Shown: positions 7,088 to 13,090 of the stretch, piece by piece | Layout of the letters: each line of letters begins with the position of its first letter | Position numbering within the stretch: the stretch's first letter is position 1 | Assembly (NCBI GenBank): GCA_022447485.1 | Contig: JAKVCH010000041.1 | Location: forward strand, 1 to 13,090 | DNA from: Polyangiaceae bacterium | Lineage (GTDB): Bacteria > Myxococcota_A > Polyangia > Polyangiales > Polyangiaceae | Reading direction: 5' to 3' | Length of the DNA stretch: 13,090 bases | Made by a program: the position numbers and the translations under genes | The notes under the pieces: generated by a model | Seen by the model: the letters and a program-made list of their open reading frames with translations, nothing else | What the model was told of the DNA's origin: nothing | Database searches by the model: none

Positions 7088-7387
7088 GTGCATTTCTTTC
7101 GAACCAATTCAAATTCCTCGATCACTTCACGTGGCCAGGACTAAAGCGCAGCCCAAAAGATTCAAAGCGTCCTCTGAAGAAAGCGCTCAAAAACTAATGA
7201 TTCAGTGACAAACGAGAATCCTCATCAGGTGATTCTAAGAAAAAAACCGGAAGGGGACTGATCCCACTATTACGGCTCTTGCACTCGTCTCTTGAACCTA
7301 AGGTCGCCTTGACGATCGGCAAGAGGGCTCGTCGAAAAAGAGCCCTCTTATTAGCTAAGTGATTAAATTTATTAAATAAACATCTAA
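7088..7387. other. Gap between the giant repeat gene and clpB
   Basis: About 300 bp with no supported gene. The half nearer the giant gene is AT-rich and carries the strong inverted repeat at 7321-7349. The half nearer clpB should hold the clpB promoter and leader, but no -35/-10 pair stands out. Short open frames here (for example 7194-7418, minus) share no recognisable similarity and overlap the end of the giant gene. Confidence 0.5.
7321..7349 (-). terminator. Strong hairpin downstream of the giant repeat gene, terminator-like
   Basis: AAGAGGGCTC (7321-7330) and GAGCCCTCTT (7340-7349) form a perfect 10-bp inverted repeat around a 9-base loop, 38 bp past the stop codon of the giant gene. 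On the minus strand it is not followed by a run of T (a TTTTT lies in the loop instead). It may be a non-canonical terminator or an mRNA 3'-end stabiliser. Confidence 0.5.
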
Positions 7388-10300
7388 TTAGCGAACGACA
7401 AAATCCTCCACCTCGCAACTGGCACTACAACCGTCCAACGACTTCCGATTGCCATCATCACAGCCCTCTTCACCATTCTTTTTTCCATCACCACAGTAAG
7501 GACCTAACTTGCAACCAGGAGCACACTGACCATAGCCACCATCATTGACGCCGTCATCACAGACTTCTGAACCATTAACGACCCCATCACCACAATGAGG
7601 TCCCACGCGACAGTTCGAAGCACATCGACCATAACCGCCCGTATTCTCTTGATCGTCACACTGCTCATAAGGCGCCTGCACTACGCCATCGCCACAGTAT
7701 GGGCCGAGGGTGCAGCTCACAGGATCGCAGCCCGCATAGCCTGAACGATTATCGCTCCCATGATCACACTCCTCGTTATGAGGCGCATCAGGCTGGATGA
7801 TGCCATCTCCACAGCCCGGGCCCTTTACACAACCAGGTTGACAGGAAGTCGTGAGACCATCATTGACCCCATCATCACATTCTTCTTCGAGATCGACAAT
7901 CCTATCACCGCAATACGCGCCAGTTCGACAACCCTGAGCACAACGTCCGTATTCGCCATTATTAATCTCGTCATCGCAGGTCTCCTCCCCATTTAACTGA
8001 CCATCACCACAGTAGGGCGCGAATTGACAATTGGCCGCACAGGTACCGTAACTACCGTCGTTCACCTCATCATCACATTCCTCGTAGATTTCCTGGACTT
8101 GTCCATCACCGCAGCGAGGTCCAAAAACACAGCCAGGCGCGCATTCACCGTAGCCACCGTTATTCACCCCATCATCACATTCCTCATTATATGGAGCCTC
8201 TTGTTGAATGATGCCGTCGCCGCAGCCAGGCCCTAATACACAACCTGGCTGACAAGAGGTGACCTGACCATCATTTGTGCCGTCGTCACATTCCTCTTCG
8301 GGATCTTTAATTCCATCACCGCAATAAGCTCCTGCCTGACAGCCTGGAGCGCATCTTCCGTAGTCACCGTTATTCACCCCATCATCACAGGTTTCGTCAT
8401 CTGTGCGCTGACCGTCTCCACAATAGGGGCCTAATTGACAGTTCGCGGCACACTGCCCGTAGCCACCTGAATTGCTCTGATCATCGCATTCTTCATAAGC
8501 CTCCTGAATTTGCCCATCACCACAGCGAGGTCCAAAAACACAGCCAGGCGCGCATTCACCGTAGCCACCGTTATTTACGCCGTCATCACATTCCTCACCT
8601 TCATCTAGCTCACCATCTCCACAATGGGGCCCGAGGACACATCCCTCCTCGCAGAGAGACACAGTACCATCATTCACTTCATCATCACATTCCTCAAATG
8701 GATAGTCGATTTCACCGTCGCCACAGCGCGGACCAGCTGTACAACCCGGACCACACTCGCCATAGCCACCATCGTTCTGGGCGTCATCACATTCTTCATA
8801 ATTCCTATCAACGATCCCATCGCCACAACGTGGTCCAGCTAAACAGAGGGCACTACAACCGCCGTACTGGCCGTTATTCACCCCATCATCGCAGGTTTCC
8901 CCATCATTTTCGTCGACGTTTCTATCGCCGCAATAGGGTCCAAAACCACAGCTGCTCGAACAACCATTGTAGCTGTTATCATTCAGACCATCATCACAAA
9001 GCTCAGGCGAGTCTAATACACCATTTCCACACGATGCTGTAAAACGACAATCAGGTCCACATCCAGCCTGACCATCATTCACACCATCATCACATTCCTC
9101 GCCATCGGTTGGATCACCGTCACCACAAGTTGGACCCAAAGTGCAAACAGTCGTGCAGCCATCGTAGGCAGTATCACTATTAGCTGCACCCTCGTCGCAG
9201 ATTTCTCCAAAAACAAAGTCTATTTCACCATCGCCACAGCTACTTGGAGTTCGACATCCCGGTGCGCAAGCATTGCTACTGCTATCATTATAGCCAGATA
9301 AATTCGTTCCGTTATCGCATTCCTCTCCTGCATCAACGTCGCCATCGCCGCAATAGCTCTCTAACTCGCACGAAGTACAAGTTAGGCCTGCGTTATCTGC
9401 TGCATCATCACATTGCTCATCTGAAGCGACAATTCCGTCGCCACATTCTGAGGCACATTCCGAAGGATTTGCGTTAAAACCCGCCAGCGTAAGTCGATAA
9501 CTTGATGCTGTGTACTTTCTCTCAGCATGAAATACGACAATCTCGTAAACATTGCCGTCTATCATATCCAAATCGGCGACTGACGTCGGATTAACACCTC
9601 CCACCGGACTAGTTGTCACTACCCCATTAACGTCTATTCCAAGACTACCCTGCTGAACCTCGTGCCAACCACCTAGGTCAATTACCAACTTACCATTGAT
9701 AAAAACCCAAACGTCGTCGTCACCACTAAATTCTAATTGATAACTACGACCTGACTTATACTCAAACCAACGTCTTACCTCAGAGGTGAAGTGAAAATTA
9801 TGATCCCCACCCTGGGGGTCCCCACCACCGCCATAAAAAGCGGGTACATCTGCTCCTAGAAAATCTCCAGTTGAAAAACTCTGACCATCGATAGGGAAAA
9901 ACGTCGGATTACCATCGTAAGGCACTCCCGGATCAGGCGCTTGATAACCATTCAAATACTCAGCGTACCAGGTATTCACGTTCGCTGATCCAAAGGCTAC
10001 CTCATTGGTACCATTTGGCTGTCCGCTACTGGTCGCCACGCAGCGAATATGACTTGGATGAGTCGCTCGACAGGTAGCAGTATTATAACCGCCATTTGAA
10101 CTGCAAATACCTTGAGGATTTGTCCCCTCAGTATTCCACTTATTCCCACACCAAGTCCAAGCAGGTGTTCCAGGGTTACCCGGGCTTGCACCAACAAGAA
10201 ATGGCTCGCCTTGATCTCCGTAACGATTAACAAAAGTAACATCAACGGCATTTGGATCATAACTGCCGCTTAAAGGATCACGGTTTTTATCCCAAAGAAC

Positions 10301-12847
10301 AATCTCATCAACAATTTGATGGTTCCATGAAGGCGATTCATTAAACCAATCTGTAAAACGTTCTGGAGTCGAGCCTATTAAACCATCGTTGACGCCACTC
10401 CACACCGGTTTACCGTTGGCATCTAACTCATTCTCGACCAAGCCCTTCGTACCGGAAGAATTCCATCCAGGCTCAAAATGCGGATGACTTTTCTTAAAGT
10501 CTCGATAGATGATCGGAATCCGCGACACACAGGTAATAATGCCGGGGGTCGTATCGTTACTATCATGATCCCAAAGTAAGAAATCAGAGCACTTTTCCTC
10601 TTGGGAGCAGTAGTAACCGTCTTCTACCTCACAATCACTCGAACATCCGTCACCATCGCGGTTATTACCATCATCGCACGCTTCATCGATAATTAAGCCA
10701 TCCCCACAAATGGATGAACAACCAGTTGAACCATAAACACAAGTAGGCTCAGCCGTGCAATTAGCTCCACAACCATCACCGGGGATAACATTGCCGTCAT
10801 CACACGCTTCATCCGTGCCTAAAAACCCATCTCCGCAACTGCCAACTGAACAAAAATGCGGCGGCTCATCTTCACAATTATAACCCGGCTCCCACACGCA
10901 AACTGACGAACAACCGTCACCATCATCCGTATTTCCATCGTCGCAAATTTCAGTCCCTACAAGGGTTCCGTCACCGCATTTAGCAATGCAAGGCTGATTT
11001 TCATTAGGACAGACAAACCCTGTCTCAATTGTGCAGGTCGCCGAACAGCCATCTTCTGCTTCTTCGTTACCGTCATCACATTCTTCATCCGAACTGAGCT
11101 CACCATCTCCACACTCTGCCTCGATCGACTGACATACCTGACCTGGGGTGGGACAAGCATAACCTTCTTCAACTAAGCATTCCGCAGAACAGCCAGGTTG
11201 GCTTGCTCCCCCATCATCACACTCCTCAGCTGCCGACTGTGAGCCATCACCGCAATAAGGAATTGGTTCACAAGGCTCTCCTATTTCGGGACAGTAATAA
11301 CCAGTCTCAACGATGCACTCTGAGCTGCATCCATCATTGGGAATAGAATTACCATCTTCGCATTCTTCTTCGCCAGTGATGCGACCATCGTTACAACTCA
11401 CCGTAGAAGTGCAGGCGCCGCCAGCTAGAGGACATGAATAATTGTCTTCAACGGTCAAACAATCCGACGAACAACCGTCATTTGATTGCTCATTATTATC
11501 GTCACAAACTTCTGCCCCTTCGCGTACACCGTCACCACAGACGATCGTAAATACGCACGTACCGCTCGAACAATCCCAATTATTCTCGACTTTACATGCT
11601 CCGTTACAACCATCTCCGGGCAATGTATTTCCATCATCGCAAACTTCTCCGGTTACGTTGATCTCATTATCACCACAGTATTTTGGAGTCGGCGGCGGAC
11701 CTCCCCCCCCTGTGCAACTTTGAGGGGGGTTCGGCTGAGTACAAGGATCTACTTCTGAACACGCACCACCCTCGGCTGGACAGGTAAATCCGACCGTTAA
11801 GCTAAAGCAGTCACTCTCACAGCCATCATTCGGGATCTGATTGTTATCATCACAGACCTCACCACCTTCAACATGACCATCACCGCAAACGATCGTTGGA
11901 ACACACGTTGTGCCACTGCAGTCCCAGTTATTTTCAACCTGGCATGCGCCATTGCAACCATCTCCAGGTAAATAATTCCCATCGTCACAGGCTTCAGTCC
12001 CAAATTTTTCCCCATCACCGCAATAGGGTGTCTCGCCCGGGGGTGGGAAACAGCTCGCTGGTGGGAATGGCTGAGTACATGGGTTTATCTCAGAACAAGA
12101 ATAAACATTTTCTTGCCCCTCGACAGCTAGACATTCGAAACCTGGTTCAATCGCATAACAATCAGCAGCACAACCATCGCCGTCTTCCTTATTACCATCA
12201 TCACAGACTTCACTTTCGGAAGTGATACCGTCACCACAAACAATCGTCGAACGACAACCGGCTTCATCGCACACGAAGTTCGGTTCAATCGAACAAATGC
12301 CTGAGCAACCGTCTCCAGGAAGGCCATTTCCGTCATCACATTCTTCTGATGGCTGATTAATCTCACCATCACCACAACCCGGCCCAGTCGGCTCATACTC
12401 AAGCTCACAATAGGCGGGCGGTTTATCGCTCAAACAAGGGTCTTCTTCTTCAGAATCATCTGCATCGCTCTGATCGGTCAAAGAGATATCAAGGGAAGTT
12501 TCGGAGCTATTTTCTAGATCGAGCTCATCCTCCTGGTTATCGACAATATTTGTTCCTATGCCCCCTTTTTCATCGCCTGCTATGGACGCTACAGACTCAC
12601 AAGCAGCCAACTGACCAAATAGAAATAAGGAGCTAAAGAATAATGCGCCTCTTGTTGATAAAAAAGTTCGCGATAATGAAGCTATCTCTACACCGCCTTC
12701 ATTCGCTTCTTTTTCGAAAAGCCTACTATCGTCAATAAGCTGCTTCTTCTCTTGATCAGTTGGTCGATTGCTGACCAATCGAGCGCCTCTCGACTGAAGC
12801 TCTGCCCGCTGAGATGAATAAAAAAAACGGTGAAGAAAGCGTCTCAT
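7388..12847 (-). CDS. Giant cysteine-rich repeat protein (DUF4215 / Myxococcus disulfide repeats) with a central fibro-slime domain, putative surface lipoprotein
   Basis: An 1819-residue protein. Residues 1-60 are polar and basic. A hydrophobic stretch at 67-82 ends in LAAC (C83), a good lipobox, so a lipid-anchored exported protein is inferred, although the n-region is unusually long. Residues 84-155 are very acidic. Twelve repeats of the CGDG...CDDGN...DGC type fill 158-753. A fibro-slime (PA14-related) domain covers about 756-1130: IPIIYRDFKKSHPHFEPG near its start, FFPIDGQSF, HNFHFTSEVRRW, GDDDVWVFINGKLVIDLGG and FHAERKYTASSYRLTL. Twenty further repeats fill 1135-1811, and the protein ends FVVR with no sorting domain. 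Fibro-slime domains occur in extracellular, often carbohydrate-associated proteins of Fibrobacter and slime moulds. The repeats probably form disulfide-bonded, Asp-rich stalks outside the cell. ATG 12847 is the only conventional start upstream of the lipobox and lacks a Shine-Dalgarno sequence. No partner gene is visible. Confidence 0.9.
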   Translation of the reverse strand: MRRFLHRFFYSSQRAELQSRGARLVSNRPTDQEKKQLIDDSRLFEKEANEGGVEIASLSRTFLSTRGALFFSSLFLFGQLAACESVASIAGDEKGGIGTNIVDNQEDELDLENSSETSLDISLTDQSDADDSEEEDPCLSDKPPAYCELEYEPTGPGCGDGEINQPSEECDDGNGLPGDGCSGICSIEPNFVCDEAGCRSTIVCGDGITSESEVCDDGNKEDGDGCAADCYAIEPGFECLAVEGQENVYSCSEINPCTQPFPPASCFPPPGETPYCGDGEKFGTEACDDGNYLPGDGCNGACQVENNWDCSGTTCVPTIVCGDGHVEGGEVCDDNNQIPNDGCESDCFSLTVGFTCPAEGGACSEVDPCTQPNPPQSCTGGGGPPPTPKYCGDNEINVTGEVCDDGNTLPGDGCNGACKVENNWDCSSGTCVFTIVCGDGVREGAEVCDDNNEQSNDGCSSDCLTVEDNYSCPLAGGACTSTVSCNDGRITGEEECEDGNSIPNDGCSSECIVETGYYCPEIGEPCEPIPYCGDGSQSAAEECDDGGASQPGCSAECLVEEGYACPTPGQVCQSIEAECGDGELSSDEECDDGNEEAEDGCSATCTIETGFVCPNENQPCIAKCGDGTLVGTEICDDGNTDDGDGCSSVCVWEPGYNCEDEPPHFCSVGSCGDGFLGTDEACDDGNVIPGDGCGANCTAEPTCVYGSTGCSSICGDGLIIDEACDDGNNRDGDGCSSDCEVEDGYYCSQEEKCSDFLLWDHDSNDTTPGIITCVSRIPIIYRDFKKSHPHFEPGWNSSGTKGLVENELDANGKPVWSGVNDGLIGSTPERFTDWFNESPSWNHQIVDEIVLWDKNRDPLSGSYDPNAVDVTFVNRYGDQGEPFLVGASPGNPGTPAWTWCGNKWNTEGTNPQGICSSNGGYNTATCRATHPSHIRCVATSSGQPNGTNEVAFGSANVNTWYAEYLNGYQAPDPGVPYDGNPTFFPIDGQSFSTGDFLGADVPAFYGGGGDPQGGDHNFHFTSEVRRWFEYKSGRSYQLEFSGDDDVWVFINGKLVIDLGGWHEVQQGSLGIDVNGVVTTSPVGGVNPTSVADLDMIDGNVYEIVVFHAERKYTASSYRLTLAGFNANPSECASECGDGIVASDEQCDDAADNAGLTCTSCELESYCGDGDVDAGEECDNGTNLSGYNDSSSNACAPGCRTPSSCGDGEIDFVFGEICDEGAANSDTAYDGCTTVCTLGPTCGDGDPTDGEECDDGVNDGQAGCGPDCRFTASCGNGVLDSPELCDDGLNDNSYNGCSSSCGFGPYCGDRNVDENDGETCDDGVNNGQYGGCSALCLAGPRCGDGIVDRNYEECDDAQNDGGYGECGPGCTAGPRCGDGEIDYPFEECDDEVNDGTVSLCEEGCVLGPHCGDGELDEGEECDDGVNNGGYGECAPGCVFGPRCGDGQIQEAYEECDDQSNSGGYGQCAANCQLGPYCGDGQRTDDETCDDGVNNGDYGRCAPGCQAGAYCGDGIKDPEEECDDGTNDGQVTSCQPGCVLGPGCGDGIIQQEAPYNEECDDGVNNGGYGECAPGCVFGPRCGDGQVQEIYEECDDEVNDGSYGTCAANCQFAPYCGDGQLNGEETCDDEINNGEYGRCAQGCRTGAYCGDRIVDLEEECDDGVNDGLTTSCQPGCVKGPGCGDGIIQPDAPHNEECDHGSDNRSGYAGCDPVSCTLGPYCGDGVVQAPYEQCDDQENTGGYGRCASNCRVGPHCGDGVVNGSEVCDDGVNDGGYGQCAPGCKLGPYCGDGKKNGEEGCDDGNRKSLDGCSASCEVEDFVVR
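7415..9445 (-). repeat. C-terminal array of 20 cysteine-rich repeats (residues 1135-1811)
   Basis: Twenty coding repeats, mostly 32-38 residues, typified by CGDG...EECDDGVNNGGYG.C.PGC..GP. Most have four cysteines. The last repeat returns to the form DDGN...DGCSASCEVED seen in the N-terminal array. Members counted in order: 13-32 of the protein. Confidence 0.85.
7770..8650 (-). repeat. 411-bp higher-order repeat inside the C-terminal array
   Basis: Blocks of four consecutive cysteine repeats recur with a period of 137 codons. The GCGDGIIQ repeat has its first Cys at residue 1542 and again at 1679. The RCGDGQ(I/V)QE repeat has its first Cys at 1442 and again at 1579. The stretch 8112-8164 is identical base for base to 8523-8575 (53 bp, offset 411). 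The outer bounds given are approximate. Confidence 0.8.
9450..10582 (-). other. Region encoding the fibro-slime domain (residues about 756-1130)
   Basis: This is the only non-repetitive part of the giant protein after its N-terminus. It reads through GDDDVWVFINGKLVIDLGG, the most diagnostic stretch of the fibro-slime family, in which the Asp run is thought to be part of a PA14-like calcium and ligand site. It sits between the two repeat arrays, with flanking Cys at 753 and 1135. Confidence 0.85.
10589..12376 (-). repeat. N-terminal array of 12 cysteine-rich repeats (residues 158-753)
   Basis: Twelve repeats of about 40-60 residues of the form CGDG...E.CDDGN..PGDGCS..C..E.GY.C......C, usually six cysteines each. 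Pro/Gly-rich spacers containing PCTQP(F/N)PP(A/Q)SC interrupt the series twice, before repeats 3 and 5, showing that a two-repeat unit plus spacer was duplicated. Repeat 7 starts CNDG instead of CGDG. Confidence 0.85.
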
Positions 12848-12878
12848 AGGTTGGAAATGGTAAATGAATTTCCAATCT
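12848..12878 (-). promoter_or_regulatory. Inverted repeat directly against the start codon of the giant gene
   Basis: TTGGAAAT (12851-12858) and ATTTCCAA (12868-12875) are perfect complements around a 9-base loop. The stem extends to 11 bp with one G-T pair and reaches the base next to the ATG. It occupies the place where a ribosome binding site would be. It could be an operator or a translation-blocking hairpin. Confidence 0.45.
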
Positions 12879-13090
12879 TCCAGGCTCTTAAAATGCTTCG
12901 TTCACCGAATTAGGTAGCAGAGGTAATGACTAGGTAATCAATCCACTACATATAACCACATAAATTTTATCCAAAATGGCTTAATTTTGCCCATCTGAAT
13001 TTTGACTATAGAGCGCAGCCGGAAACTGAATCAAATATCAATCACCGCAATTTTTAAATTCAGTCTCGTCCTTATCTCTAATATTCTTAT
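12879..13090. other. AT-rich upstream region of the giant gene
   Basis: No coding potential is seen on either strand. AGGTA occurs three times at 9-11 bp spacing (12912, 12921 and 12932; the last two as AGGTAAT) and may be a regulator binding site. No convincing -35/-10 pair was found. The gene to the right lies outside the window. Confidence 0.4.

Noticed and set aside
7194..7418. Minus-strand open frame of 74 codons in the gap before clpB
   Set aside because: It overlaps the end of the giant gene in another frame and spans the hairpin. No ribosome binding site or similarity was seen.
7760..9477. Several plus-strand open frames of 70-114 codons opposite the giant gene
   Set aside because: They are Thr/Ile- or His/Arg-rich low-complexity shadows of the repeated GAT/TGT/GGT codons on the other strand, with no recognisable domains.
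7415..12376. Regular 100-130 bp repeats that might suggest a CRISPR array or tandem DNA satellite
   Set aside because: The period follows codons of one long open frame, the units diverge mainly at third positions and loops, and there are no constant repeats with unique spacers.

Overview
The window looks like a chromosomal segment from a Myxococcota-like bacterium (a deltaproteobacterial lineage of moderate GC, roughly 50% by eye). The main reason is the 1819-residue cysteine-rich repeat protein on the minus strand. Its repeats have the CGDG...EECDDGN...GDGC pattern (DUF4215 / 'Myxococcus cysteine-rich repeat') that is abundant in that group. A SUMF1-type domain behind a membrane anchor and a UbiA-family phosphoribosyltransferase-like enzyme fit the same group. 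This assignment is an inference; there is no rRNA or other marker in the window.

Left part (1-2509): two minus-strand membrane-protein genes, probably one transcription unit. They are a CPBP-protease-like protein, cut by the window edge, and a UbiA-family decaprenyl-phosphate phosphoribosyltransferase-like protein. Diverging from them across a 102-bp promoter gap is a plus-strand gene for a membrane-anchored formylglycine-generating-enzyme-like (SUMF1) protein that lacks the catalytic cysteine pair. It ends in a clear intrinsic terminator.

Middle (2563-4412, plus strand): a Phd/YefM-type antitoxin and a PIN-domain (VapC-type) toxin overlap by 4 bp, and cinA follows after only 9 bp. All three may share one transcript.

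Right part (4420-12847, minus strand): clpB converges on cinA with a 7-bp gap. Its reading frame starts with a good ribosome binding site and a perfect N-terminus at 7074, but is broken by a single in-frame TAA at codon 42. The rest of the gene (838 codons from a GTG at 6936) is intact with every AAA+ motif. Upstream lies the giant gene (7388-12847). It encodes an acidic, probably lipid-anchored surface protein with twelve six-cysteine repeats, a central fibro-slime (PA14-like) domain and twenty mostly short four-cysteine repeats. The second array has expanded through a 411-bp (four-repeat) higher-order duplication. The gene has a G8 tract, a T8 tract near its start and a hairpin directly against its start codon. 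The last 243 bp hold only the AT-rich upstream region of this gene.

The window is mostly ordinary. The two points most worth a second look are the nonsense codon in clpB and the architecture and expression signals of the giant repeat protein. No CRISPR array, tRNA, rRNA, insertion sequence or phage gene was seen.
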